64,000 nt of DNA from Caulobacter mirabilis. GTDB taxonomy: Bacteria; Pseudomonadota; Alphaproteobacteria; Caulobacterales; Caulobacteraceae. This document shows positions 1 through 8,464 of this stretch, in pieces. The stretch is taken from contig NZ_CP024201.1 of the NCBI RefSeq assembly GCF_002749615.1, forward strand, positions 682,001 through 746,000, read 5' to 3'. Position numbers and translations under genes: made by a program. The notes under the pieces are model-generated. The model saw nothing but the letters and a program-made list of their open reading frames with translations. It was not told the origin of the DNA and did no database searches. How positions within the stretch are numbered: position 1 is the stretch's first letter; each line of letters opens with the position of its first letter.

Positions 1-1
1 G

Positions 2-136
2 ATCTACGCCAAGAACGTCTTCGACGAGACGCCCATCACCGACGCCTTCCTGAACAGCGACTCCACCGGGATGACGACCAACGTCTTCACGCTGGATCCC
101 CGGCTGATCGGCGTGTCGGTGACCAAGGGCTTCTGA
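2..136 (+). CDS. TonB-dependent receptor, C-terminal end only
   Basis: Only the last 44 codons lie in the window; the rest is upstream of base 1. The reading frame gives a strand with the motif IYAKNVFDE near its start and ends PRLIGVSVTKGF before TGA. A final aromatic residue after a short beta strand is the usual end of an outer-membrane beta-barrel of the TonB receptor family, where it serves as the assembly signal. A hairpin terminator follows at 183-227. The substrate cannot be judged from this fragment. Confidence 0.75.
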   Translation: MYAKNVFDETPITDAFLNSDSTGMTTNVFTLDPRLIGVSVTKGF

Positions 137-182
137 CCCGGGTCCTCACCTCGGTCCCACGCCGAACCTCTCTCGGCGATCT

Positions 183-227
183 GGGCGGCGGCTCACCCTC
201 GGGCCGCCGCCCCTCTTTGTTTTCCTT
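183..227 (+). terminator. Rho-independent terminator after the TonB receptor
   Basis: A perfect 10-bp stem (GGGCGGCGGC at 183-192 with GCCGCCGCCC at 203-212, 10-base loop) is followed by the T-rich tract ctctttgttttcctt. It lies 46 bases after the receptor stop and before the MATE gene, so it separates the two transcription units. Confidence 0.8.
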
Positions 228-309
228 GCATGCCGCGATCGCCGGTTCGATCGTGGGACCGTGACGGCGTTTCGCGCGTTGGCGTGGGACAGGCTTGCAA
301 GGGGCGTGG

Positions 310-1818
310 ATGGCCAGGGCAGCGACAGGAACCACTCCGCCCGGCCGACCATCGACGCCGGGACGTGGGACCCAGCGCGACCTGACCCAGGGACCCGTGA
401 CCCGGACCCTGCTGCTGTTCTCGCTGCCCGTGCTCGGCGGCAACGTGCTGCAGTCCCTGAACGGCAGCGTGAACCAGTTCTGGGTCAGCCACTCGCTCGG
501 CGTCACCGCCATCACCGCCATCGGCAACGCCAACATCGTCATGATGCTGCTGCTGGGGGTCGTCTTCGGCGTCAGCATGGCGGCCAACATCCTGGTCGCC
601 CAGAATGTCGGCAAGGACGACCTGCCGATGGTCAAACGGGTGATGGGGACCTCGATCACCTTCTTCGCCGCCCTGGCCACGGCGGTGGCGGCGCTGGGCT
701 ATGTGACCTCGCCCTACATCCTGGCGGCCATGGGCACGCCGCACGAGGCGGTCGAGAGCGCCGAGATCTATCTGCGCATCGTCTTCCTGGCGATGCCGTT
801 CATGTACTTCTTCGCCTTCCTTCAGATGGCGCAGCGCGGGGCGGGGGACTCGCGGACGCCCTTCTATTTCATGCTGTTGGCCGTGGCGCTGGACATCGTC
901 CTGAACCCGCTGCTGATCAACGGCTACGGCCCGTTTCCGCGGCTCGGCGTGGCGGGGTCGGGCTGGTCGACCTTCATCTCCCAGGGCTTCAGCCTCGCCT
1001 GCCTGGTGACCGCGCTCTACCTGCGGCGCAGCCCGCTGGCGCTCCATCGCGAGGAGCTGAAGCTGCTCTTGCCCGATCCGGAGATCCTCAAGGCCCTGGT
1101 CGTGCGCGGCCTGCCGATGGGCCTGCAGATGCTGGTCATCTCCGGCGCGGCGATGGTGATGATCGGCATGGTCAACAGCTACGGCTCGGTGATGGCCGCC
1201 GCCTATACCGCCGCCTCCCAGGTCTGGACCTATGTCCAGATGCCGGCGATGGCGCTGGGCGCGGCGATCTCGTCGATGGCGGCGCAGAACGTTGGGGCTC
1301 AGCGCTGGGACCGGGTCGATCGCATCGCCCGCTCCGGCGTGATCTGCGGGCTGGTCGCCACCGGGGCGACGGCGGCGATCATCTACCTTCTGGGCGACAT
1401 CACCCTGCGGATCTTCCTGCCGGCCGACAGCGCGGCGCTGCCGCTGGCGCACCACATCAACGACCGGGTGCTGTGGGGTTTCGTGCTGTTCAGCATCTCG
1501 TTCAGCCTGTCGGGCGTGGTCCGCGCGACGGGGGCGGTCTGGGGCCCGCTCGTGATCCTGTTCGTCGCCATGTACGTGGTCCGCATCCCGTTCGCGACGG
1601 CGCTCATGCCCAGCTGGGGCGCGGACGCGATCTGGTGGAGCTTCCCGCTGGGGATCATCGCCTCCAGCCTGATGAACATCGCCTTCTACCTGCACGGAGG
1701 CTGGAAGAAGGCCCGGATGGTGGCGCCGCCGCATCCGACCGGCGTCGCGCCCGACGCCGGCCAGGCGCCCCCCGCCGTCGACAAGACCGAACGCGAGCCG
1801 GCGACGACGGCCGGCTGA
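310..1818 (+). CDS. MATE family multidrug efflux transporter
   Basis: An inner-membrane drug/cation antiporter of about 502 residues, close to the family's usual 440-500. After a 30-residue polar N-terminus it shows about 12 hydrophobic segments in two halves, starting at LLLFSLPVLGGNVLQSLNGSVNQFW, a typical first MATE helix. The mid-loop and the second-half helix QMLVISGAAMVMIGMVN also fit. I chose ATG 310; a TTG at 295 in the same frame is possible, but a purine-rich stretch precedes 310. The C-terminal tail is Ala/Pro-rich and probably cytoplasmic. It is the first gene of a run with the dienelactone hydrolase (21-base gap) and the CDF transporter. The substrate is unknown. Confidence 0.9.
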   Translation: MARAATGTTPPGRPSTPGRGTQRDLTQGPVTRTLLLFSLPVLGGNVLQSLNGSVNQFWVSHSLGVTAITAIGNANIVMMLLLGVVFGVSMAANILVAQNVGKDDLPMVKRVMGTSITFFAALATAVAALGYVTSPYILAAMGTPHEAVESAEIYLRIVFLAMPFMYFFAFLQMAQRGAGDSRTPFYFMLLAVALDIVLNPLLINGYGPFPRLGVAGSGWSTFISQGFSLACLVTALYLRRSPLALHREELKLLLPDPEILKALVVRGLPMGLQMLVISGAAMVMIGMVNSYGSVMAAAYTAASQVWTYVQMPAMALGAAISSMAAQNVGAQRWDRVDRIARSGVICGLVATGATAAIIYLLGDITLRIFLPADSAALPLAHHINDRVLWGFVLFSISFSLSGVVRATGAVWGPLVILFVAMYVVRIPFATALMPSWGADAIWWSFPLGIIASSLMNIAFYLHGGWKKARMVAPPHPTGVAPDAGQAPPAVDKTEREPATTAG

Positions 1819-1839
1819 CCAGACAGGAAGGGAAAGCGC

Positions 1840-2556
1840 ATGAAGACCGAGCATATCGAGTACGAGGCCGACGGCGTCCGCATGGTCGGGACCCTGACCG
1901 TCGACAACCGCCACGCCGAGAAGCGCCCCGGCGTTCTGGTCATCCACGAAGCCGGCGGTTTGAGCGACCATGCCCGCGGCGTCGCCGAGCGGCTGGCGGC
2001 CCTGAACTACGTCGCCTTCGCCATGGACTATTTCGGCGACGGCAAGGCGCCATCCGACTGGTCGAAAATCGCGGAACAGTTGGAGACCTGGCGGGCCGAC
2101 CCGACCGGCATCCGCGCGCGAGGCCTGGCCGCGCTGGAGGTGCTGAAGGCCCAGCCCGAGACCGACGTCACGAAGCTGGCGGCGATCGGCTACTGCTTCG
2201 GCGGAACCACGGCGCTGGAGCTCGGTCGGGCGGGCGCCGACCTGAAGGCCATCGTCGGCTTCCACTCCGGCCTCCAGACGGCCCGGCCGCAGGACGCCGC
2301 CAACATCAAGGGCAAGGTGCTTGTGGCGATCGGGACCGCCGACCCGATCATTCCGCCGGAGCAGCGCGCGGCCTTCGAGGCCGAGATGACCGCCGCCGAC
2401 GTCGATTGGCGCATGACCCTCTACGGCGGCGTCGGCCACAGCTTCACCAACCCGGCGGTGGACGCCCTGAACCGGCCGGGGCTGAAGTACGACCAACAGG
2501 CGGACCATCGCGCCTGGCGGGCGATGATCGACCTGTTCGACGAGACCCTGGCCTAG
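1840..2556 (+). CDS. Dienelactone hydrolase family protein
   Basis: A 238-residue alpha/beta hydrolase. The Cys-Asp-His triad of the dienelactone hydrolase family is visible: the nucleophile elbow GYCFGG near residue 115, the acid in GTADPIIPP near 168, and the histidine in GGVGHSF near 200. Length matches the family. A good ribosome site (AGGAAGGGA) precedes ATG 1840. Real substrates of such paralogues are often unknown, so chlorocatechol degradation should not be assumed; no other catabolic gene is near. It lies between MATE and CDF genes with short gaps and is probably co-transcribed with them. Confidence 0.88.
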   Translation: MKTEHIEYEADGVRMVGTLTVDNRHAEKRPGVLVIHEAGGLSDHARGVAERLAALNYVAFAMDYFGDGKAPSDWSKIAEQLETWRADPTGIRARGLAALEVLKAQPETDVTKLAAIGYCFGGTTALELGRAGADLKAIVGFHSGLQTARPQDAANIKGKVLVAIGTADPIIPPEQRAAFEAEMTAADVDWRMTLYGGVGHSFTNPAVDALNRPGLKYDQQADHRAWRAMIDLFDETLA

Positions 2557-2576
2557 CGGACGACGGAGCGGCGGCG

Positions 2577-3533
2577 ATGGCGACGACCGGCACCAAGGAC
2601 AGCGCCAGGATCGTGGTCTACGCCGCCCTGGCCGGGAACCTGGCCATCGCGGCGGTCAAGTACGTCGCCTTCCTGCTGACCGGCTCGTCGGCGATGCTGA
2701 CCGAGGCCATCCACTCCACGGTCGACACCGGCAACCAGGGCCTGCTGCTCTACGGCATGGCCAGGGCGCGCAAGCCGCCCAGCCCCAGCCACCCGTTCGG
2801 CTACGGCATGGAGCTGTACTTCTGGTCGTTCGTCGTCGCCCTGATGATCTTCGCCCTGGGCGGGGCCTTCTCGATCTATGAGGGGATCCACAAGATCCGG
2901 CATCCCGAGCCGATCGAGAACGCCTGGATCAACTTCGTCGTCCTGGGCCTGGCCATCCTGTTCGAGGGGCTGTCCTTCACCGTCGCCTGGAAGGAGTTCA
3001 AGGTCGTCCGCAAGGGCGCGCCGTTCCTGCGCTCGCTGCTGGTCAGCAAGGATCCGTCGATCTTCGCCGTGCTGCTCGAGGATGGGGCCGCGCTGGCCGG
3101 GCTGGTCATCGCCCTGCTCGGGGTCACCGGCGCGACGGTCCTGGGCCTGCCCTGGGCGGACGGCGCCGCCTCGATCGGCATCGGGCTGCTGCTGGTGGCC
3201 GTAGCCGTCTTCCTGGCCAACGAGACCCGCAGCCTGCTGACCGGCGAATCCGCCTCGCCGGCCATCGTCCAGGCGGTCAAGGACGCCCTGAACGCCGACC
3301 CGCGCATCGAGAGCGTCGCCGAGGTGCTGAGCATGCACCTTGGCCCGCAGGAGATCCTGCTCGGCGTCACCCTAGACTACCGCGACGACCTGACCGCCGT
3401 GGAGATCGAGGAGGCGGGCGATCAGTTCGCCGACGTCATCCGCGGCATCGACCCGCGCATCACGCGGGTCTTCGTCCGCTCCGGCCGGGCGAGGGCGGCC
3501 TATCTGCGCCCTCTGCCCGAGCCGCAGGTCTGA
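2577..3533 (+). CDS. Cation diffusion facilitator (CDF) family transporter
   Basis: A 318-residue inner-membrane metal/proton antiporter. Helix 2 carries TEAIHSTVDTGNQ, matching the HxxxD metal-site motif of the family, and LLEDGAALAGL near residue 165 supplies the second-site aspartate. A C-terminal cytoplasmic domain of about 90 residues (from SPAIVQAVKDALNADPRIESV) has the usual CDF ferredoxin-like pattern. It starts at ATG 2577, 20 bases after the hydrolase stop. The frame is open far upstream of this ATG, but that part overlaps the hydrolase and MATE genes out of frame and is not coding. The metal (Zn, Mn or Fe) is not resolved. Confidence 0.88.
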   Translation: MATTGTKDSARIVVYAALAGNLAIAAVKYVAFLLTGSSAMLTEAIHSTVDTGNQGLLLYGMARARKPPSPSHPFGYGMELYFWSFVVALMIFALGGAFSIYEGIHKIRHPEPIENAWINFVVLGLAILFEGLSFTVAWKEFKVVRKGAPFLRSLLVSKDPSIFAVLLEDGAALAGLVIALLGVTGATVLGLPWADGAASIGIGLLLVAVAVFLANETRSLLTGESASPAIVQAVKDALNADPRIESVAEVLSMHLGPQEILLGVTLDYRDDLTAVEIEEAGDQFADVIRGIDPRITRVFVRSGRARAAYLRPLPEPQV

Positions 3534-3537
3534 GCCC

Positions 3538-4734
3538 CTAGCGACAGGTCTCGCCGGAGACGGGGTTGCAGCGGAAGCCGTCCGCGAAGGGCTTCACCGC
3601 ATAGTCGTTGGCGAAGATGTTCGGGGCCCAGGGATAGTCGGTCGAGACGATCTGGGCGCCGCTGGCCAGGGCGGCGTCGCGTCGCTTCACATCGTTGGTC
3701 CGGGCTTCGTAGGTGTCGATGTCGCTGCGGGACCGGACCAGGCGGCCGCTTTTGACCAGGGCGCGGATGTCGTCTCCGCGGGTCAGGGCGTTGTCCACCA
3801 TCGCGAAGGCGGCGTGGGCCATGCCGGGTTCGCCCTGAACGAAGGCCATGCGGCCCTCGAGGTTGGGGCGGCCGTCGAGGTAGGGCTTGAACGCCGCCAG
3901 GTTCATGCCGGGCACGATCATCAGGAAGACGAACTTGCCGCGCGACTGCCCGACCGTCGGCCAGTCGCCGGCCAGCGCCGCCTTCTCGAGGGTTTCGTGA
4001 CGGCCGCGCAGGTCGTCGGGCGTCACCACCTTGTCCCGCCCGATGATCTCGATGATCGAGGCGTCCAGCTCGGCGAAGGCCTTGGCGTCGAACGGATCGA
4101 GCTTGGTCGCGCCGGGCACGGCGTCGCCCAGGCCGCCGAACTTCGGCTCCAGCAGGACGAACACCGGCGAGTGACCGGGATTGGCGTCCGACCAGCCGCG
4201 CATCTGCTGAAGGCACAGGCGGAAGGTCGGGCAGCTGCTGCGGAAGTCCAGGTCGGCCATGTGCAGCGTCTTCAGGCCAGGCTGCTTCAAGGCGTCCGCA
4301 TAGAGCGGCGCCAAGTCCTTCGCGCCCTGTTCGCGCAGCAGCCGGTAGGCGAGCGGGTTGGAGAACCGGCCGCCCTCATGGTCGACGTTGAGGTCGAACT
4401 CCAGGCTGCGCAGGCCGGCGCGCAGCTGCATCTCGACCGGCGGATGGACGTACTCGAGGCCGGCCTGGATGTCGGCCCCGAGCGGGTTGGGATGCTCGTC
4501 GGCGAACCGCGCCGCCATCGCCGGCGGCATCATCTTCATCATGCCGTCCATGAACGGCTGCAGCCGCGGCTTCATCACCGCGAAGACGCGCGGGTCGGCC
4601 GGCTGGCTGTAGCTGTTGTGGGTGCCCACCACCTGGATCTGGTTCAGCTTCAGGTCGTCGCCGGGCGCGGCCAGGGCGGCGCCGGCGACGGACGCCAGCG
4701 CCAGGGCGGAAAGGCTGTTCCTCAGTCTGCGCAT
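3538..4734 (-). CDS. Secreted PI-PLC-like phosphodiesterase (Ca2+-dependent type)
   Basis: A 398-residue protein with a signal peptide (MRRLRNSLSALALASVAGAALA, cut near residue 22). It has the hallmark VVGTHNSYSQ near residue 36, whose histidine is the first catalytic one in PI-PLC-like TIM barrels, then EMQLRAGLRSLEFDLNVDHEGG (metal-binding Glu/Asp) and HMADLDFRS near 157. This resembles the bacterial Ca2+-dependent phosphoinositide phospholipase C family. It lies 17 bases downstream of the TonB receptor on the same strand, so it is probably the second gene of that operon and acts in the periplasm or outside the cell. The true substrate (inositol phospholipid or other phosphodiester) is inference. 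Confidence 0.82.
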   Translation of the reverse strand: MRRLRNSLSALALASVAGAALAAPGDDLKLNQIQVVGTHNSYSQPADPRVFAVMKPRLQPFMDGMMKMMPPAMAARFADEHPNPLGADIQAGLEYVHPPVEMQLRAGLRSLEFDLNVDHEGGRFSNPLAYRLLREQGAKDLAPLYADALKQPGLKTLHMADLDFRSSCPTFRLCLQQMRGWSDANPGHSPVFVLLEPKFGGLGDAVPGATKLDPFDAKAFAELDASIIEIIGRDKVVTPDDLRGRHETLEKAALAGDWPTVGQSRGKFVFLMIVPGMNLAAFKPYLDGRPNLEGRMAFVQGEPGMAHAAFAMVDNALTRGDDIRALVKSGRLVRSRSDIDTYEARTNDVKRRDAALASGAQIVSTDYPWAPNIFANDYAVKPFADGFRCNPVSGETCR

Positions 4735-4751
4735 CGTTCCTTCTCCGGGCT

Positions 4752-7031
4752 CTAGCGGGTGATGCGCAGGCGGACGCCGATCATGCGCGGGGTGGCGCGG
4801 ATCGAGGTCGGGACGCCGAAGAACTTGCCGCCGTTGCCGACGTCGCGGACCCAGTCCTGGTCCAGCAGGTTCTCGGCATAGGCTTCGACGAGGAGCCCGT
4901 CGGCGCTCTCGGCGCCCAGGCGCAGGTCGACCAGGCCGAAGGCCTTCTGCGCCTCGCTCTCCAGGTTGTCGTTGTTGAGATAGTACTTCGACCGCCAGGC
5001 GTAGTTGGCGTTCACGAATCCGTCCCAGCCGTCGAACAAGGGGCGGCGGTAGTCGGCGCTGACCGAGACGGTGTGTTCGGGGGCCATCCGGAACACGTTG
5101 CCGGACCGGTCGATCAGCTTGCCGCCGACGACCTCGCGGAACTCGTCATACCGGGTGTTCAGGTAGGCGTAGGCGCCCGACAGGGTCAGTTCCGGCGTGA
5201 CCTTGAGGCCGCCGTTCAACTCGACGCCCCAGGCCGAGGCCTTGCCGGCGTTGACCACGCCCAGGGTGAGGTCGACCGCGCGGGTCTGGAAGTCGTTGTA
5301 GTCGTAGGTGAAGGCGGTCGCCTCGAAGTAGAGGCGATCCAGGACCGTGCCCTTGGCGCCGATCTCGAAGTTGACCACCTCCTCGGTCTTGACCTCGCCG
5401 AAGACGGGCGTCGGCTTGCCCGCGGCCGGGGCGCCGAAGGTGGTCTGCGGGTAGCCGGCCTTCAGGCCGCGCGAGACGCCGGCATAGACGTTGATCTGGT
5501 CGCTGAGGCGATAGGTGACGGCGATCCGGGGTTGGACCATGTCGTAGTCGCGACTGTTCGAGAACTCCTGGCCCAGGGAGTAGGACAGCCCGTTCGGCAG
5601 GGCGATTGGCGCGACGCCGTCCACCGTGGTCACGAGCGAAGCGTTGCGGACCGTCGCCTCGTCGCGGGTGAAGCGGACGCCCGCGTCCACCACGATGCGA
5701 TTGGTCAGATCGTAGCCGCCGTTGATGTAGGCCGACCAGCTCTTGCGGTTGTTGCGGGTGCTGGAGAGCGTCGAGTTGCCCTTCGTCACCGGCAGGACCA
5801 GGCTCGTGCCCGGCACGGGGAAGCGGGTCACAGGGGTGGTGTTTCGCGGGAAGCCGGCCAGCAGCAGCTGTTCGTTGATCACGAACTCCGACTGGTTGAA
5901 CGTGCGGTCCTGGTAGTAGCTGACGCCGCCGACCGCTCGGAAGGCGCCGCCCTGGTCGTAGGCCAGCCGGAACTCCTGGCTCAGGATGCTCTGGTCGTCG
6001 GCCAGGTTGCGGCCGATCAGGAACTCGTAGGTCGTGCCGTCGACGTCCCAGGACTCGGAGAAGTCCACCTCGCGCCAGGCGCTGATCGACTTGAAGGTCC
6101 AGCCGTCGGTGAAATCCCAGTCGCTCAACAGGGTCACGCCGGTCTGGCGGCGCTTCTGCGGCGGCTGGTAGCGGTTCTGGCCGGCGTCGCTGAACCAGCC
6201 GGTATCGCCGCCCGGCGAGGCGATGTTGATCGCCTTGGTCGCGGCGGCCGAGTCGTTGTCGGCCTGGTGGTCGAGGATGAGGTCGAACGCCAGGTCCGGC
6301 GTCGGCGTCCAGCGCAGCGAGGCGCGCGCTGCCCACAGGTCGTCGTCGTTCAGCGGCTTGCCGCCGGCGATGTTGTCGACGAAGCCTTCCCGCTCGCGGC
6401 GGCGGACCGCGACGCGCAGGCCCAGCGTGTCGTCGACGAGCGGGGCGTTGAACACGCCGGTGACGCTGTAGAGGTTGTAGGAGCCGTACTGTCCTTCCAG
6501 GGACCAGGCCGTCCGCGTCAGGTCCGGCCGGCGGGTGACCACGGCGACCGCGCCGATCTGGGAGCCGCGGCCGTAGAGGGTGCCCTGCGGTCCCTTGGCG
6601 ACCTCGACGCGCTCGATGTCGAACAGTTCCTTGAGCATCCCGCGCGAGCGGCTGGTGTCGACGTCGTTCAGGAAGAAGGAGATGCTCGGCTCCGACACCG
6701 CGCCGGCGTTGCCGGCCTCGATGCCGCGCATCACGAAACTGGCCGACGAGTCGGTCTGCTGCTGAACGAAGAAGCCGGGGGTCCGGGTCGACAGGCGTTC
6801 GAAGTCGGTGAAGTTCTGCTGCTCCAAAGCCGCTGCGCCGAAGGCGGCGATCGAGATCGGCACGTCCTTCAGCTTCTGTTCGCGCTTCTGGGCGGTGACG
6901 ATCACCTCCTCGACGGCGGCCGGATCGGCCGCCGTGGCTTGAGCGAACGCTTGTTCAGTCGCGACGGCGCTGACGCCGATGGCGAGAAGCGCCCGCAAGG
7001 TTTGGCGGCGCGCTTGCGCGGTCTTGAGCAT
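4752..7031 (-). CDS. TonB-dependent receptor
   Basis: A 759-residue outer-membrane receptor, the usual length. Signal peptide to about residue 31, then VEEVIVTAQKREQKLKDVPISIAAF, which combines a TonB-box-like stretch with the start of the plug domain. The plug continues through VEVAKGPQGTLYGRGSQIGAVAVVTRRP near residue 140. Many amphipathic strands follow to the end (MIGVRLRITR). It belongs to the broad FecA/CirA-like group, whose ligands range from siderophores to carbohydrates and lipids. It is co-directional with the PI-PLC-like gene and lies downstream of the tandem TetR regulator; palindromes at 7100-7157 probably control it. Confidence 0.93.
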   Translation of the reverse strand: MLKTAQARRQTLRALLAIGVSAVATEQAFAQATAADPAAVEEVIVTAQKREQKLKDVPISIAAFGAAALEQQNFTDFERLSTRTPGFFVQQQTDSSASFVMRGIEAGNAGAVSEPSISFFLNDVDTSRSRGMLKELFDIERVEVAKGPQGTLYGRGSQIGAVAVVTRRPDLTRTAWSLEGQYGSYNLYSVTGVFNAPLVDDTLGLRVAVRRREREGFVDNIAGGKPLNDDDLWAARASLRWTPTPDLAFDLILDHQADNDSAAATKAINIASPGGDTGWFSDAGQNRYQPPQKRRQTGVTLLSDWDFTDGWTFKSISAWREVDFSESWDVDGTTYEFLIGRNLADDQSILSQEFRLAYDQGGAFRAVGGVSYYQDRTFNQSEFVINEQLLLAGFPRNTTPVTRFPVPGTSLVLPVTKGNSTLSSTRNNRKSWSAYINGGYDLTNRIVVDAGVRFTRDEATVRNASLVTTVDGVAPIALPNGLSYSLGQEFSNSRDYDMVQPRIAVTYRLSDQINVYAGVSRGLKAGYPQTTFGAPAAGKPTPVFGEVKTEEVVNFEIGAKGTVLDRLYFEATAFTYDYNDFQTRAVDLTLGVVNAGKASAWGVELNGGLKVTPELTLSGAYAYLNTRYDEFREVVGGKLIDRSGNVFRMAPEHTVSVSADYRRPLFDGWDGFVNANYAWRSKYYLNNDNLESEAQKAFGLVDLRLGAESADGLLVEAYAENLLDQDWVRDVGNGGKFFGVPTSIRATPRMIGVRLRITR

Positions 7032-7034
7032 CTG

Positions 7035-8324
7035 TCATCCCCTGTGGCTCGGACCGGCGCCTTCTAGTGGGCCCGCGAGAGTCTCGGGAAAACAGTTGTG
7101 CGAAATTTTCGCGACGGTTTTTCTGCGAAAATGCCGCCCTACAGAACGATTGTTCAGCTCCCCAGGCCGAGGGTCCAGTCCACGATGTCGCCGCCCCGGC
7201 GGGGGTTCGCCGGCGGCGCCGGCCAGCAGGATGGCGCCCATCCGCGCCACGGAGGCGGTCTGGGCGGCGCAGAGATCGACCTCGATGTTCAGCCGTTCGG
7301 ACGCCCGCCATCGCAGGTTCTCGCCACGCAGGCGGCGGAGGTCGACGGCGAACGGCCGCAGGTCCGGCTCGCGCGCGGCGGCGAGGGCGATGGAGACCGT
7401 GCCTCGGACCACGAAGGCCTCCATCTCGGCGGGATCGGGTCTTGGCGCCAGACGCCCCTGGGCGACGCGGTAGATCACCGTCAGGCCTGCGCGCAGCAGG
7501 TCCAGCCGCGTGCGGAAGTGATAGGCCACCGAGGAGGCGGGTGTGTCAGCCTGCTCGCCGACAGCGCGGTGCGTCACGCCGTCCGCGCCGCGCGCCACGA
7601 TCAACTCGCCCGCCGCCAGCGCGATGGCCAGCGCGCGGCCGGCATAGGGCTCCTGCGCGCTCGGGGTCGGCAGGGCCACCGCCGGGTCCAGCCGGCGCAC
7701 CATTGTTTCGAAGAAGGTCGGGTCGGACAGGCCCAGGTTGACGCCCCGGCTCGCCAGCCGTTCGAGGGTCATCCGACGGAGCAGCCGGTAGTCGGGATCG
7801 TCGGACTGGACGAGGCTGTGCGCGGTCTCGTCCGTGACATAGCCCATCGCGGCCTCGGCCCAGGCTTTCGGTGTTTCTGCTCGCCCCTCGAACAGCGCGC
7901 GCCAGAACGCGCGGCGAGCGGCGATCCAGGGCGCCGCCAGGTCCCTGACCTCGACGTCGTTGACGGCGGCCAGGAGCAGTTCGCACCAGATCAGGCTGGT
8001 TGTCCTGGCCGAGCCCGCGGCCTCGTCGAGATAGGCCTCCAGGAGGGCGGCGATCGCGGCCGGCTCGAGACGCGGCAGATCCGCGAACCGCGCGGCGAAG
8101 GCGGCGTGACGCGCCGCGTCGGCCTCCCGCTCCGCCGCCACGAGTCGCTCGATGAGGGCGCGCTTGGAGCCGAAGTGATAGGTCAGCGCCGCGACCGTCG
8201 CGCCGCTCGCCTCGGCCAGCGGCCGGAAGGTGAGGTCGCGAAAGCCGCCGGTCGCGAGCCGATCGCGCGCCGCCTCCAGGATGCGGTCCGCCGGAGCAGC
8301 GTTCGTCGTCTCGGCCTCGCTCAT
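7035..8324 (-). CDS. Tandem-domain TetR family regulator, frameshifted near the C-terminus
   Basis: It starts at ATG 8324 (MSEAETTNAAPADRILEAAR). A first TetR helix-turn-helix spans about residues 15-60 (FRPLAEASGATVAALTYHFGSKRALI) and a second about 235-285 (HRAVGEQADTPASSVAYHFRTRLDLL), so two TetR units are fused. The open frame runs to 7035, but after about residue 390 it turns into an Arg-rich tail that covers the receptor's promoter. In the neighbouring frame, the sequence just after a five-G run at 7201-7205 reads DIVDWTLGLGS and stops at 7154-7156; removing one base there joins the two cleanly. The natural gene probably ends at 7154. It likely represses the adjacent TonB receptor. Confidence 0.8.
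   Translation of the reverse strand: MSEAETTNAAPADRILEAARDRLATGGFRDLTFRPLAEASGATVAALTYHFGSKRALIERLVAAEREADAARHAAFAARFADLPRLEPAAIAALLEAYLDEAAGSARTTSLIWCELLLAAVNDVEVRDLAAPWIAARRAFWRALFEGRAETPKAWAEAAMGYVTDETAHSLVQSDDPDYRLLRRMTLERLASRGVNLGLSDPTFFETMVRRLDPAVALPTPSAQEPYAGRALAIALAAGELIVARGADGVTHRAVGEQADTPASSVAYHFRTRLDLLRAGLTVIYRVAQGRLAPRPDPAEMEAFVVRGTVSIALAAAREPDLRPFAVDLRRLRGENLRWRASERLNIEVDLCAAQTASVARMGAILLAGAAGEPPPGRRHRGLDPRPGELNNRSVGRHFRRKTVAKISHNCFPETLAGPLEGAGPSHRG
7100..7157 (-). promoter_or_regulatory. Palindrome cluster upstream of the TonB receptor
   Basis: Three inverted repeats lie in an AT-richer stretch 70-125 bases upstream of the receptor ATG: GCGAAA-T-TTTCGC (7100-7112), TTTTC-TGC-GAAAA (7119-7131) and GAAC-GATT-GTTC (7144-7155, flanked by a matching C/G pair). 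The last resembles TetR-family operators, and a tandem TetR gene is adjacent. That it controls the receptor is inference from position. Confidence 0.5.
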
Positions 8325-8464
8325 GGGATGCGGAACTCTCCAGCTCGACCGGACTTGGGCCAAGCCATACTCCTGTGCACAAGAGCCGGCCGACAGCAAT
8401 GCGTCCGGCGGGGAACGGCCCGGACGGCCGCGCCCCGCGCACGAGGTTCCGGAGGCTTGGCGGC

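Noticed and set aside
295..309. A TTG start for the MATE gene at 295.
   Set aside because: ATG 310 is in frame five codons later, and the extra residues add nothing recognisable.
261..2576. A plus-strand open frame that runs continuously into the CDF transporter gene, suggesting a 1,090-residue protein.
   Set aside because: It overlaps the MATE and hydrolase genes out of frame and is low-complexity Arg/Gly/Ala. Only the part from ATG 2577 has a real family pattern.
5073..7067. A long plus-strand frame opposite the TonB receptor.
   Set aside because: Composition is that of an antisense frame; the minus strand encodes a full plug and barrel.
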